This document shows, piece by piece, positions 25,926 through 35,641 of a stretch of DNA of 54,114 bases; position 1 is the first letter of the stretch; each line of letters begins with the position of its first letter. The stretch covers positions 1 through 54,114 of the forward strand of contig JAAUSF010000023.1 in assembly GCA_012033255.1 (NCBI GenBank). The letters run 5' to 3'. The stretch comes from Cyanobacteria bacterium RU_5_0. Lineage in GTDB: Bacteria > Cyanobacteriota > Cyanobacteriia > Elainellales > Elainellaceae. The notes beneath the pieces were generated by a model. The model saw only the letters and a list, made by a program, of their open reading frames with translations, was not told where the DNA came from and ran no database searches. The translations under genes were made by a program, and so were the position numbers.

Positions 25926-26045
25926 AATGAAGTTTAAGAAAATCATCAGGTCATGCTCTTGTGGAATGGGCGAGACGCCTGTTCTCGGCACTGGGCGGGC
26001 AAGATGCCCACCCACAATGACTGGATTTAATACTTAAACTTCATT
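25926..26045. repeat. MITE-like element, family B
   Basis: A 120-bp unit with perfect 13-base terminal inverted repeats AATGAAGTTTAAG (25926-25938) and CTTAAACTTCATT (26033-26045). Inside are GGGCGAGACGCC and GGGCGGGCAAGATGCCCACC palindromic modules and ATGACTGGATTTAATA. Between the DUF4870 and Psb35-like genes; no coding capacity. Confidence 0.8.
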
Positions 26046-26093
26046 ACCGTGCCCCTATTGCGTAGAACCTACATTGGAACGTCGATCGACTCC

Positions 26094-26330
26094 TTACGCA
26101 TCAGGAAGCAATGCACTGGAGTAAGCGTCCAAGCGGTAAGCCGGAACTCGATCGGTGTAATCAGTCTCAACACCAGTCACGGAGACTGCTAGCTTTTCAA
26201 AAGACTCAGAGCGCCAGTTACGCTCGTGAATTGGCTTGGTCTGTTCGCCCCGGAAATAGGCTTGAGTTCCAATAACCGCTACTGCAACCCAACCTGCCAC
26301 AAACAAAGAAATCAAAATTGCCGTCATCAT
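26094..26330 (-). CDS. psb35: Psb35-like photosystem II-associated small membrane protein
   Basis: 78 residues. One N-terminal membrane helix (TAILISLFVAGWVAVAVIGT, residues 3-22) is followed by AYFRGEQTKPIHERNWRSESF, a conserved cyanobacterial signature that I associate with the Psb35 (Ssl2148) family, which helps assemble the CP47 module. The assignment is from memory of the family and less certain than the gene itself. AGGAGA stands eight bases before ATG 26330; a second ATG follows directly. Confidence 0.7.
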   Translation of the reverse strand: MMTAILISLFVAGWVAVAVIGTQAYFRGEQTKPIHERNWRSESFEKLAVSVTGVETDYTDRVPAYRLDAYSSALLPDA

Positions 26331-26648
26331 GATCTGTATCTCCTAAAAAACGTGTTGACTACGCCAGTGAACCTAATCTCTTACCATTGTCACGAGCTAA
26401 GCGAATCAAACTTTATTGTTGAGTCCGATCGATGCCAAACCGATCGGAGAAACGAGTAATCACTTGGGCATATATGGCGATCGCTTTTCCCTACAACTGG
26501 GCTTTAGATGGAAAGGCGATCGCTCCAAGTCATTGTGTTTCTCTTTGAATGTCGCTTTGCAACCTTATGTAAATAAATATAACAAGTTTGTTACAAAGTC
26601 GCAATATTTGTTGCAAAAATTTTGGAGTAGTGGTATCCGAACATTTCT
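26331..26648. other. Divergent promoter region, no gene seen
   Basis: About 320 bases between the Psb35-like gene and rsmE. It contains a HIP1 site and an AT-rich stretch (26565-26620) likely to include the rsmE promoter. No convincing short gene was found. Confidence 0.5.
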
Positions 26649-27422
26649 ATGACGCAGCTTCAGCGCCTCACGATCGCCTCATCCCAACTCTCAGATGGGC
26701 AAATTTCCTTGGCCCGCGAACAGCAGCATTACTTGAGCCGAGTGCTGCGCCTGCGACAAGGCGATCGCTTTATCGCAATTATCACAATGAACGGACAAGG
26801 ACACTGGTGGCTTGCGGCACTATCAGACGACCCATCCCATGCTGAAATCCTAGAGCCAATTTCAGTCCAAACCGAATTACCGATCGCCATCACCCTATTG
26901 ATGGCAATGCCCAAGAGCGGCATGGATGAAATCGTGCGTCAAGCCACCGAACTCGGCGTCACTCAAATTCTCCCCGTAATCAGCGATCGCACTTTCCTCA
27001 AACCCAGCCCTCAAAAACTCGATCGCTGGCAACGGATCGCCCAAGAGGCTGCCGAACAATCCGAACGGCAAATCGTTCCCAAAATCCTCTCCCCTCAATC
27101 TTGGGCAATCGCACTACAAACCTGGAACGCCACCCACTCCACCTGTTACCTCTGCGAATGCCGGGGCAATTATCCGCATCTCCTCACCTGCTTAATCTCC
27201 CCACCCCATCCTCCCATGCCCTCATCTCCTCGCCCCTTCACCCTCGCCATCGGCCCCGAAGGCGGCTGGACAGATGCCGAAATTGAGCAAGCGATCGCTG
27301 CCGGATACCAGCCTGTCTCTCTTGGCTCCCGAATTCTCCGCGCCATCACCGCCCCGATCGCCGCATTATCATTAATCGCCTCCGTGTTTGAAGTGATGCC
27401 CGATCGCCGCAAGAGTGTTTAA
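26649..27422 (+). CDS. rsmE: 16S rRNA (uracil-1498-N3)-methyltransferase RsmE
   Basis: 257 residues. The N-terminal PUA-like part (LAREQQHYLSRVLRLRQGDR) precedes a SPOUT knot with KSGMDEIVRQATELGVTQILP, AIGPEGGWTDAEIEQA and LGSRILRAITAPIAALSLI, all diagnostic of RsmE. It methylates U1498 in the 30S decoding site. RILRAITA replaces the usual RILRTETA, a mild change in the SAM-binding loop. The TPR gene starts 26 bases downstream and is likely co-transcribed. Confidence 0.95.
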   Translation: MTQLQRLTIASSQLSDGQISLAREQQHYLSRVLRLRQGDRFIAIITMNGQGHWWLAALSDDPSHAEILEPISVQTELPIAITLLMAMPKSGMDEIVRQATELGVTQILPVISDRTFLKPSPQKLDRWQRIAQEAAEQSERQIVPKILSPQSWAIALQTWNATHSTCYLCECRGNYPHLLTCLISPPHPPMPSSPRPFTLAIGPEGGWTDAEIEQAIAAGYQPVSLGSRILRAITAPIAALSLIASVFEVMPDRRKSV

Positions 27423-27448
27423 GCTGAGAAAAGAGTTGATGGATTGCC

Positions 27449-28549
27449 ATGATTGAACAGGTTGCTGCTGCCTTTGACCGCAAAGACTACAAAACCGCGA
27501 TCCAACTGTTGAAGCAATTACAAAAACAGTCCCCCGATAATCCTTGGGTGAAGTTTTACATCGGACGGGCGCAAGAGGTGTCTGGCAAGCTGGAATCGGC
27601 AGAAGCCGCTTACCGAAAACTGTTGCAGGAAACCACCAATCCGAAAGTCGCCATACAAGCGCGAGAAGGATTGCAGCGATTGGAGAATATCGCAAAAGAG
27701 CGACGGCAGCAAGCCATTTCTCAAGCCACGGCTGATCCGGCAAATGCAGGAATCGGTTTTTTAATTTTGGAACCCGTTCCAAGTGAGGCGAGACAGACAG
27801 CCGCCCAAGCCTTTGCTCGGATTATGAAGCTCGATCCTTACACAGCACGGTTACAACTGCCAAGTCGAGGATGGCGGCTCTACCGGACTGGAGCAATGGC
27901 AGAGCTTCAGATCTACGGACAAAACCTTCGCAGTGCTGACATTCCGGTGTTCTGGGCAGCTTTAGCCGCGATTCAAACCATTCGGGTGTTTCAGGTTCAC
28001 CACTTTCAATCGGTATCCCCGCAAGTAACCATCATCTGTCAGGACGAAACAAACCAGCTTGGCTCCCTGACGTTTGACTGGTCAGAGGTGAAGAGTCGAG
28101 TGGAGGGGATGCTGCCCATCTTCGAGGATGTCGTGGATTTGGGAGTATTCAATAAGCTCAAACGCAAGGAGCAGACGCAAGATTATGTGCATGTGCTGGA
28201 TCTGCATTTGCCCAAGCGGAACTGCATTTTACGAGTGTGCGATCGCACCTACCAATTTCATCAAGGTGTGATCTTTAATGCGCGTCAAGACGGACAAACC
28301 CCACCTAACCAAATAACCACTCGCATTCAGTGGAATCAATGGTTAGGTTTTTTGCACCATCAACTCCCATCAGTTCCGATCTGGTCAGACTTTATGCCCT
28401 TCGCTGAAACCGCCCTCGATCATCTCGACTTGATCAAAGATCTAGAAGCCCATATCGACTTGCTCCGCAAAGCCCCGACGAACTGGGATGCTGCCTTCCA
28501 ACTCTACAGTGGTCTCGTGTTTGAATATGCCCGGACAGGAAGGAGCTAA
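27449..28549 (+). CDS. TPR protein of unknown function
   Basis: 366 residues. TPR-like helices occupy about 1-85 (AAFDRKDYKTAIQLLKQLQK, VKFYIGRAQEVSGKLESAEA). The rest, about 95-366, is a globular region without a family I can name (ILEPVPSEARQTAAQAFARI; DVVDLGVFNKLKRKEQTQDY; CILRVCDRTYQFHQG). It looks cytosolic. It follows rsmE closely and ends one base before the convergent pntB stop, so the two transcripts must meet here. Confidence 0.8.
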   Translation: MIEQVAAAFDRKDYKTAIQLLKQLQKQSPDNPWVKFYIGRAQEVSGKLESAEAAYRKLLQETTNPKVAIQAREGLQRLENIAKERRQQAISQATADPANAGIGFLILEPVPSEARQTAAQAFARIMKLDPYTARLQLPSRGWRLYRTGAMAELQIYGQNLRSADIPVFWAALAAIQTIRVFQVHHFQSVSPQVTIICQDETNQLGSLTFDWSEVKSRVEGMLPIFEDVVDLGVFNKLKRKEQTQDYVHVLDLHLPKRNCILRVCDRTYQFHQGVIFNARQDGQTPPNQITTRIQWNQWLGFLHHQLPSVPIWSDFMPFAETALDHLDLIKDLEAHIDLLRKAPTNWDAAFQLYSGLVFEYARTGRS

Positions 28550-28550
28550 G

Positions 28551-29999
28551 CTAGCCTGCGGTGGATGTGGCTAGAGCCTTACTAACACCGATCGCCTCTT
28601 CTTGAGACTGAAGATGATTCAGAATCAAGTCAACGTTCTTTTTAGCATCGCCAAACAGCATGTGGGTATTTTCTTTGTAAAACAAGGGATTTTCGACGCC
28701 TGCGTAACCGCTTGCCATACTGCGCTTCATCACAACAACGTGCTTGGCTTTCCAAACTTCCAGGACAGGCATGCCAGCGATCGGGCTTTCTGGGTCTTCT
28801 GCCGCGCTAGGATTCACGGTGTCATTTGCCCCAATCACTAACACCACATCAGTTTTTAGAAAATCTTCGTTAATTTCGTCCATTTCCAACACGATGTCAT
28901 AAGGCACGTTTGCCTCGGCTAGCAAGACGTTCATGTGTCCGGGCAGACGACCCGCAACCGGATGAATGCCAAAGCGCACCTCAACGCCCCGCTTCCGCAA
29001 CTGCTTCGTAATTTCTGAAACAGAGTGCTGAGCCTGCGCGACCGCCATCCCGTAACCTGGAGTGATAATCACCTGTTTGGCATTTAGCAACCATTCAACG
29101 GTTTCATCTACCGTGGTAGAAACGGATTCACCCATAATTTGACTGCTGCTCTGTGCAGAACTGTTGCTTGTTCCGAAGCCACCCAGGATCACGCTGATGA
29201 AAGACCGATTCATCGCCCGACACATAATGTAGCTGAGGATGGCTCCACTGCTGCCGACTAACGCCCCAGTAATAATCAGCAGGTCATTGGAGAGCATGAA
29301 TCCGGCGGCAGCAGCAGCCCAACCCGAATAGCTATTCAGCATTGAAATGACCACAGGCATATCTGCACCTCCGATCGCCATCACCAAGTGAACGCCCAAC
29401 AGAGACGCGATCGTGGTCATCAACAACAAGGGCATTAACCCATCCGGACTTTCTACGCCCATAAACCATACGCCCAAGCCAACGGAAGCCATCAGCATCA
29501 CCAGATTGAGGAAGTGACGCGCCGGAAGCCGCAACGGCTTGCTTTTGATAATAGTTCGCAGTTTCCCAAAGGCGATCACGGAGCCTGTAAATGTTACTGC
29601 CCCAATAAATACCCCAATGAAGATTTCCAGCTTGTGAATGGTTTCTTCTACACCCACGAGCGGCTGCCCTGGCTGGAGATAGTTGGCGATTCCCACCAGC
29701 ACGGCTGCCATCCCGACAAAGCTATGCAGGATTGCCACCAGTTCTGGCATCGAAGTCATTGCCACACGAGACGCGACGATCGCCCCAATTACCACTCCAG
29801 GCACCACAGCAACGGTCAAAATCCCGTACCCTGAGCCATTAATGCTGCCGATCGCTGTTGCCACGACTGCAATTAACATTCCTGCAATCCCGTAAAGATT
29901 TCCCTTACGAGCCGTTTCCTGATCAGATAATCCCCCCAAACTGAGGATAAATAATGCACTTGCCGCGATGTAAGCAACCGTTAAGAGATTATTGGACAT
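28551..29999 (-). CDS. pntB: Proton-translocating NAD(P) transhydrogenase subunit beta
   Basis: 482 residues. The N-terminal 260 residues hold about nine membrane helices (domain II), and the C-terminal 190 residues are the NADP-binding domain III ([71 protein letters not shown]). With PntA it uses the proton gradient to reduce NADP+ with NADH. It lies 111 bases after pntA on the same strand. Confidence 0.97.
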   Translation of the reverse strand: MSNNLLTVAYIAASALFILSLGGLSDQETARKGNLYGIAGMLIAVVATAIGSINGSGYGILTVAVVPGVVIGAIVASRVAMTSMPELVAILHSFVGMAAVLVGIANYLQPGQPLVGVEETIHKLEIFIGVFIGAVTFTGSVIAFGKLRTIIKSKPLRLPARHFLNLVMLMASVGLGVWFMGVESPDGLMPLLLMTTIASLLGVHLVMAIGGADMPVVISMLNSYSGWAAAAAGFMLSNDLLIITGALVGSSGAILSYIMCRAMNRSFISVILGGFGTSNSSAQSSSQIMGESVSTTVDETVEWLLNAKQVIITPGYGMAVAQAQHSVSEITKQLRKRGVEVRFGIHPVAGRLPGHMNVLLAEANVPYDIVLEMDEINEDFLKTDVVLVIGANDTVNPSAAEDPESPIAGMPVLEVWKAKHVVVMKRSMASGYAGVENPLFYKENTHMLFGDAKKNVDLILNHLQSQEEAIGVSKALATSTAG

Positions 30000-30061
30000 A
30001 GTGTTACGGAAGATAGTGTGACGGAAGGATCAAGGATCAAGGGGAGAACCGACCTCAAAGC

Positions 30062-30094
30062 CCCCCAGAATTGGAGGATTTAGGGGGCGAATGC
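30062..30094. other. GC-rich inverted repeat between pntA and pntB
   Basis: GCCCCCC and GGGGGC surround AGAATTGGAGGATTTA. It sits in the 111-base pntA-pntB gap and may tune read-through or mRNA ends. No T-run is present. Confidence 0.4.
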
Positions 30095-30110
30095 AGAACA
30101 TTCTACGCTT

Positions 30111-31739
30111 CTATTTCTGAAACATCTTCAACATTCGCTGAGTCACGAGGAAGCCGCCTGAGATGTTGATTGTGCCAATCAGGATGGCGATCGCGCCTAA
30201 AATCGTCGTTGCAGAAGTCAGTGAGCCAGAAATTTGCAGCATTCCACCGATGATAATGATGCCGCTAATCGCATTTGTGACGCTCATCAAAGGGGTATGC
30301 AGCGCAGGCTTGACATTCCAAATCACTTGCCAACCCACGAAGCAGGCAAGAGTGAATACAGTGAAGTGTGAAAGAAACGAGGGTGGAGCCGTTAAACCAA
30401 CACCGACCAGGGCTGAACCGAGCAGGATGGGGGCAAACCACTTGCTGAACCCTAGTGAGGGCTGCTGAGCGTTTTGAGCTTGAATGGGTTGAACGGCCTG
30501 TTGCGGGGTAGGCTGAGCGGGAGCAGGGGGAGGCGTAGTAGGTTTTGGTGGGGGGTAGGTGACATCACCGTTGTAGGACACCAGCGCACCTCGGATCACC
30601 TCATTGTCCAGATCCACCTTGAAGTCCCTAGAGCCACCCATATCCGTGAGAAGATGACAAAGGTTTGTTCCGTAGAGTTGGCTAGACTGATTCGCCATGC
30701 GGCTTGTCAAATCGGTTAAACCAACGATCGTGACGCCATTGTAGCGATAGACTTCATTGGGTTTAGTGACTTCACAGTTTCCGCCTTGCTCTGCCGCCAT
30801 ATCCACAATCACTGAGCCGTCCTTCATGCTCTCCACCATGTCGCGGGTGATCAGCAGGGGCGCTTTTTTACCTGGAACCAGAGCCGTGGTGATGATAATA
30901 TCTACGTCTTTCGCTTGCTCCGCGAACAATGCCATTTCGGCTTTGATGAATTCCTCGCTCATCACTTTGGCATAGCCGCCTTCGCCAGAGCCATCTTCCT
31001 TAAAGCTCAGTTCCAAAAATTCTGCACCGAGGCTCTGTACCTGCTCTTTGACCACGAGGCGAGTGTCAAACGCTCGGACGATCGCCCCCAGCCCTCTAGC
31101 CGTTCCGATCGCCGCCAAACCCGCCACACCTGCACCGATAATCAATACTTTTGCCGGAGGCACTTTTCCAGCCGCCGTAATTTGTCCCGTAAAGAATCGC
31201 CCAAAGTGGTTAGCCGCCTCAATCACGGCTCGATAGCCTGCGGTATTTGCCATTGCACTAAGCGCATCCATCTTTTGGGCACGAGTAATGCGCGGGATAG
31301 CATCCATTGCCAACGCGGTTACGGTTTGTGCTGCCAGCTTTTCTAAGAGATCTGGATTTTGAGCAGGATAGATAAAGCTAACCAGGGTTTGTCCGGGGCG
31401 GAGGAGTTCAGTTTCCGGCCTGTTTAACGTGGGATGAAATTGAGGCGATCGCACCTTCAGAACAATATTGGCGGCATTCCAAAGCGCCATCACATCCGAC
31501 GTTACCTCACATCCCACTTGCTGATAGGCCTCATCGGAAAAATTGGCGGCATTGCCTGCACCCGACTCCACCAAGACTTGAAAGCCCATTTTTTGCAACA
31601 TTTTGGCAGTTTCCGGTGTTGCTGCCACTCGACACTCACCAGGGTAAATTTCCTTCGGAATCCCGATCGTCATACCAACCTTCTGCTCCACTTCTGAAGA
31701 TTGGTTTGGATTCACATCTTTCTCAACCGCAATTGTCAT
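30111..31739 (-). CDS. pntA: NAD(P) transhydrogenase subunit alpha, fused PntAA-PntAB form
   Basis: 542 residues from ATG 31739, chosen because AGGAG is five bases upstream; the frame is open to 31781. Domain I (about 20-400) binds [48 protein letters not shown] Pro/Gln-rich linker of about 40 residues leads to four membrane helices (about 450-542) that correspond to PntAB. Many cyanobacteria and alphaproteobacteria encode these two parts as separate genes; here they are one, as in E. coli. Confidence 0.96.
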   Translation of the reverse strand: MTIAVEKDVNPNQSSEVEQKVGMTIGIPKEIYPGECRVAATPETAKMLQKMGFQVLVESGAGNAANFSDEAYQQVGCEVTSDVMALWNAANIVLKVRSPQFHPTLNRPETELLRPGQTLVSFIYPAQNPDLLEKLAAQTVTALAMDAIPRITRAQKMDALSAMANTAGYRAVIEAANHFGRFFTGQITAAGKVPPAKVLIIGAGVAGLAAIGTARGLGAIVRAFDTRLVVKEQVQSLGAEFLELSFKEDGSGEGGYAKVMSEEFIKAEMALFAEQAKDVDIIITTALVPGKKAPLLITRDMVESMKDGSVIVDMAAEQGGNCEVTKPNEVYRYNGVTIVGLTDLTSRMANQSSQLYGTNLCHLLTDMGGSRDFKVDLDNEVIRGALVSYNGDVTYPPPKPTTPPPAPAQPTPQQAVQPIQAQNAQQPSLGFSKWFAPILLGSALVGVGLTAPPSFLSHFTVFTLACFVGWQVIWNVKPALHTPLMSVTNAISGIIIIGGMLQISGSLTSATTILGAIAILIGTINISGGFLVTQRMLKMFQK

Positions 31740-32060
31740 GGACTCTCCTAAGGAGTTGTTTCTTAGTATTGCTTGTCTCAAGCCATTATTGCATCGTAAA
31801 TTGATTTGAAAGTCTGAAGAAATTTCTTTAACTTGTCTTATAGATTGGCTGAAGCTTTATCACTAATTTTTTCGCAATTTCGATTTTTTCATGGAGCTTT
31901 ATGGAGTTTTATAGAGAAACAAAAACCTCTTTTCTCAGAAAACGAAGTATTAGAAACTATTTGTAAATAAAAATAGAAGCGAAGCCTTTAGATAGCGATG
32001 TTTTGGATCATCCAAGCATTACTCCGCCAAGTGCTTCGCCCCAACTGCGACAAACAAAGA
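31740..32060. other. AT-rich intergenic region
   Basis: About 320 bases upstream of pntA and downstream of a small membrane-protein gene. It should contain the pntA promoter and the end of the small gene's transcript. No RNA gene or clear operator was recognised. Confidence 0.5.
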
Positions 32061-32246
32061 TTATTTTTTGAAAAATTTAAGATATTCATCAACAAGCAAA
32101 GCGGCGGCTGTTGCAAACACCGTAATGCCAATGGCGATGAGAGGATGTTGCCCTCGACTGATAGCAAAAGAAGTAACGACTCCTGCACCCAATGCCGCCA
32201 TAATCGCCGCCGTTAACCAATCTTGTTTCGATCGTTTATCGTACAT
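32061..32246 (-). CDS. Small two-helix membrane protein, unknown function
   Basis: 61 residues from ATG 32246 (MYDKRSKQDW). Two hydrophobic helices (TAAIMAALGAGVVTSFAI and LIAIGITVFATAAALLVDEY) flank a short polar loop, ending LKFFKK. The frame is open 13 codons farther upstream, but those residues look non-coding. There is no strong ribosome-binding site. I do not recognise the family. Confidence 0.6.
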   Translation of the reverse strand: MYDKRSKQDWLTAAIMAALGAGVVTSFAISRGQHPLIAIGITVFATAAALLVDEYLKFFKK

Positions 32247-32420
32247 ACTTTTAACCAAAACTAGTGTTCGATGATTCAATTCCAATCACCCTACCATCGA
32301 ACGATCCCAGCCTTAGTTGCTAGCATTCATCTTGTAACCAAGTTTTAGGTTTAGTGATTTTTCTTAATTAAGAAAAATGAAGGATACAAAACCTACTTTC
32401 ATTGTCATCCTTCATCCTTC

Positions 32421-32879
32421 CTAATTCAATTGCTCCACATTTCCCGATTTCACCCAACCCTCAGCCCCACTACTCAACCGTACCTTTTGCCATTCTCCAT
32501 CCTGGCTGTCTTCCAGGACAGTCACTTCCTGGTTAAAATCCACTCCACCAACCTGCGCCGAATCGGTGTTGGGATCTTGGCGCAAAATTAAGCCGATCGG
32601 TTGTATGACCCGCCCTGAATATCCTTCTGGAGATGGTAAAGGCGAAGGGCTTACGTCGGGACTAGGAGGAGGAGCCTCCGGTGAAGCCACCGGACTTGCT
32701 TCCGCAGATGCCACTGGGCTTGGTGCAGGGGGAGATGGATCATTGGGGAAAACAGGTCGTGGGGGAGGAGTAGAAAGTCGGGCGAGCAAGTAGCGGGTAA
32801 CGCCAACACCCGTACCGAAGAGAATGCCAACTGCTAGTAAAAGTCCAAGAATAAACTTCGATAATCCAGACCAACTCAT
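32421..32879 (-). CDS. SH3-domain protein with N-terminal membrane anchor
   Basis: 152 residues. One helix (FILGLLLAVGILFGTGVGVT, about 8-27) anchors the protein; a Pro/Ser/Ala-rich spacer (about 38-85) leads to a bacterial SH3 domain (about 88-152: GLILRQDPNTDSAQVGGVDF, EVTVLEDSQDGEWQKVRLSS, GWVKSGNVEQL). Such domains often bind peptidoglycan peptides or protein partners outside the cytoplasm. It lies 32 bases after the AAA ATPase gene, same strand. Confidence 0.85.
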   Translation of the reverse strand: MSWSGLSKFILGLLLAVGILFGTGVGVTRYLLARLSTPPPRPVFPNDPSPPAPSPVASAEASPVASPEAPPPSPDVSPSPLPSPEGYSGRVIQPIGLILRQDPNTDSAQVGGVDFNQEVTVLEDSQDGEWQKVRLSSGAEGWVKSGNVEQLN

Positions 32880-32911
32880 TCAACCAATTCCAGAGTGAGT
32901 AAAAGGACTCC

Positions 32912-34429
32912 TTATTGTAGGGATTGATGCTGAATCCGGCTACTGATTCCACCCTGTCTTGAAGCTAATCGCACTCTGCCTGCCGCCGCCCAGTCTTGCA
33001 ACAGTTGAATCTGATCTTGTGCCGTTCGGGCGAGGGGAATAATTTGACTGGCAGCTTCCAGCACATCTTCAGTGGTGAAATCGCGATTCTGGCTGAAGCC
33101 AAGGTGCATCGCCTCAATCAGCATTTGTTCGATTTCAGCCCCAGAAAAATCTGGTGTTTCGTATGCCAGTCGATCGAGGTCATAGCCATTCAAGTTATGC
33201 GGACGGAGCCGCGACAAGTGGACTGCAAAAATCGATCGCCGCTCCTCTTGGCTGGGCAAACCCACGAAGAAAATTTCATCAAATCGCCCTCGCCTTAGCA
33301 TCTCTGGAGGAAGCGCCTGAATGTTATTCGCGGTTGCCACGACAAAAACCGGAGATGTTTTTTCCGCTAGCCACGTAATGAACGTGCCAAACACACGGCT
33401 AGTTGTCCCAGAGTCGCCTCGACCATCAGCGCCTGCAAAGGCTTTGTCAATTTCGTCAATCCACAACACACAAGGAGCCAGCGCCTCTGCCAGTTGAATC
33501 ATTTGCCGAGTGCGAGATTCTGATTCTCCGACCAGTCCGGCAAACAATCGTCCCACGTCCAAACGCAATAAAGGCAAATGCCAATGATGCGCGATCGCCT
33601 TTGCCGTCAGTGATTTTCCTGTCCCTTGAATGCCGACCAGCAGCAATCCTCTCGGATGGGGTAAGCCATACTGCCGTGCCCGTTCTGTGAATGCCCCTCC
33701 GCGTCGGAGCAGCCAATCTTTCAGGTTATCCAAGCCGCCAATGTCAGAAATTTTCTCAGTTGCCGGATAAAAGTCGAGGATTTGGGTCTGGCGGATTGTT
33801 TGGCGTTTTTCTTCTAGAATCAACTCCACATCTTCAGGTTGAAGAGAACCGTGAGTGGCGATCGCCTTTGCCAGTACCCGCCGAATCCGCTCCATTGTTA
33901 GCCCTTGGCACGATCGCACCAACTCATCCATTGCCCGTGTCTCTAGCGTTTGCCCGGTCGCGGATAATAGACGTTCTAGCTCTATCTTAATTTCAGAAAG
34001 ATAGGGCAGCGGAAATTCTAGTACGGTGAGAACGTCGCCTAGATCCTCCGGAATCGCTAGCTGAGGCGAAAGGATGACAATGTTCTTGGGCTGAGATTTG
34101 AGGAGTCGGGTGAGATTTCGTAACTTGCGAGCCACTGAAACATCGTCCAGAAAGCGATGGAAGTCTCGCAGAACAAAGACGGCTGCAACAGTAGCCGGTA
34201 ACTTCTCGACCAGCTCCAACGCTTGCAATGGGTTACGTCTGCCAAATCCGGCATCATTGGGATTCCCTTGATAGCCATCGACAAAATCCCAGATATAGAC
34301 CCCTCGATTACCGTGCTGTTTTGCTGAGAGGGTAATTGCCGCTTCCACCCGCTCCTCTTCCCGTGTCGGAATGTAGATGAGCGGATAGCGGGCACGTAAC
34401 AATAGTTCAAACTCGTCGTTGAAGTTCAT
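32912..34429 (-). CDS. AAA+ ATPase, Ycf46-like (cyanobacterial Slr0374 type)
   Basis: 505 residues. The N-terminal 230 residues (ELLLRARYPLIYIPTREEER; VFVLRDFHRFLDD) belong to the Ycf46/Slr0374 group. The AAA module has Walker A GIQGTGKS (about 265), Walker B VLWIDEIDKAF (about 325), sensor 1 VVATANN and the arginine finger region MLRRGRFDEIFFVGLP. The family is conserved in cyanobacteria and red-algal plastids and linked to photosynthetic or inorganic-carbon acclimation. It follows DUF177 in the yidC run, with a 155-base gap. Confidence 0.9.
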   Translation of the reverse strand: MNFNDEFELLLRARYPLIYIPTREEERVEAAITLSAKQHGNRGVYIWDFVDGYQGNPNDAGFGRRNPLQALELVEKLPATVAAVFVLRDFHRFLDDVSVARKLRNLTRLLKSQPKNIVILSPQLAIPEDLGDVLTVLEFPLPYLSEIKIELERLLSATGQTLETRAMDELVRSCQGLTMERIRRVLAKAIATHGSLQPEDVELILEEKRQTIRQTQILDFYPATEKISDIGGLDNLKDWLLRRGGAFTERARQYGLPHPRGLLLVGIQGTGKSLTAKAIAHHWHLPLLRLDVGRLFAGLVGESESRTRQMIQLAEALAPCVLWIDEIDKAFAGADGRGDSGTTSRVFGTFITWLAEKTSPVFVVATANNIQALPPEMLRRGRFDEIFFVGLPSQEERRSIFAVHLSRLRPHNLNGYDLDRLAYETPDFSGAEIEQMLIEAMHLGFSQNRDFTTEDVLEAASQIIPLARTAQDQIQLLQDWAAAGRVRLASRQGGISSRIQHQSLQ

Positions 34430-34584
34430 GAGAATTTGGGGTAGAGGACAGGGACAGAGGCGAGGGAAGAGGGAAGCAACAGTTTATCTGTTTCTATCAC
34501 TAATTACTCAAACTATCCATCACCTATTCCCTATTCCTTGTTCCCTGTCCCCTATCATTAAGCTTCACACCTCACACCTCAAAC

Positions 34585-35094
34585 CTAACCAGACAGATGA
34601 TTTTTCAAGTTTTCCAGGGAGGCCCAACGGCGATCGACCACGGGCTTGCTCGGCTGACTATCTCCAATCGGAATGCCAGGACACCGCTGATCACAAAGTT
34701 GTCGTTGGGGGATGGCTAGGCAGAATTGCTCATATAGCCACTCATCTGGCTTGAAATAGCCTTGTGGGTTTAGGGTTTCTACTAAGTCATCGTAGGCAAT
34801 TTCCCGTTCTAGCCCCTCTTCCTCCACATCATCTGCGGGTGCTTGAAGCCAGATCAATTCTGAAGTATCCACGGCTAAGCGATGATTATATTGCTGGAGA
34901 CAACGATCGCACGTCAACGTCACGATCGCCTCTGCGTTACCCAAAACCTCTAGATAATTTCCGCGATGCGTTACTTGCACATAGCCCTGAATCGGGGTGA
35001 GTGTTTCCAAGTCAAGCAAATAATCTTGAACTTCAACTTTTTCAGTTTGTTCAGGTGCCCTTGTTAACTGCGGAATATAAATGGCTTCAATCAT
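34585..35094 (-). CDS. YceD/DUF177 family protein
   Basis: 169 residues. The signature is VTLTCDRCLQQYNHRLAVDT (about 59-78), plus a second Cys pair LCDQRCPGIP near 133, matching the four-Cys arrangement of DUF177/YceD, which is linked to 23S rRNA accumulation and usually sits next to rpmF. Here it sits in the yidC-jag run instead, as in other cyanobacteria. Confidence 0.88.
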   Translation of the reverse strand: MIEAIYIPQLTRAPEQTEKVEVQDYLLDLETLTPIQGYVQVTHRGNYLEVLGNAEAIVTLTCDRCLQQYNHRLAVDTSELIWLQAPADDVEEEGLEREIAYDDLVETLNPQGYFKPDEWLYEQFCLAIPQRQLCDQRCPGIPIGDSQPSKPVVDRRWASLENLKNHLSG

Positions 35095-35143
35095 CAGCCT
35101 CCCCCTCCCTTTATCCTTTACCCTCGATCCTTTACGTCTAGAT

Positions 35144-35635
35144 CTACGTCTGGAGCAGCCGAATCACCAAACGGCGATCGGGTTCTTTCCCTCGGCTATA
35201 CGTTTCTAGATCATCGAAAGTCTTCAGGTAAGTATGAACTTGACGACGCTCTGCGGCAGACAGAGATGCCATTTCATACTCTTCGCCCGTTTCTCGAACA
35301 TGTTCTGCGGCTTCCTCTGCCAATTTTTGCAGTTCCGCCTGACGACGAACTCGATACCCCGCTAATTCAACCGTGTAAGCGGCTTGCAATTCTTCAGGCT
35401 GACCTAAATTGAGCGTGGTGTTGGCTAAATATTGAATCGCATCCAGTACTATTCCATCGGCACCTGTCAAGACTTGAACCTGCTCAGAAGTGAGGTCGCG
35501 ATCGTCGATCGTCAGCCAACAACTCCCTTCAGATAAAAACTTGCTTCCATCTGCATGAACCTGGACAGGCAATCCAGACAATTGCAACAACTCCGCTAAC
35601 CACTGTTGCCCATGCTGAATTTGATGCTCATCCAT
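35144..35635 (-). CDS. jag: Jag/KhpB-type KH-R3H RNA-binding protein
   Basis: 163 residues. A KH-like domain (about 38-95: GSCWLTIDDRDLTSEQVQVL, VLDAIQYLANTTLNLGQPEE) is followed by an R3H domain (about 100-163: AEEAAEHVRETGEEYEMASL, RQVHTYLKTFDDLETYSRGK). The Jag N-terminal domain is absent, typical of cyanobacteria. The gene begins six bases after the yidC stop, so the two are co-translated; the pair is ancient and links RNA binding to membrane protein insertion. Confidence 0.9.
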   Translation of the reverse strand: MDEHQIQHGQQWLAELLQLSGLPVQVHADGSKFLSEGSCWLTIDDRDLTSEQVQVLTGADGIVLDAIQYLANTTLNLGQPEELQAAYTVELAGYRVRRQAELQKLAEEAAEHVRETGEEYEMASLSAAERRQVHTYLKTFDDLETYSRGKEPDRRLVIRLLQT

Positions 35636-35641
35636 TGAACC

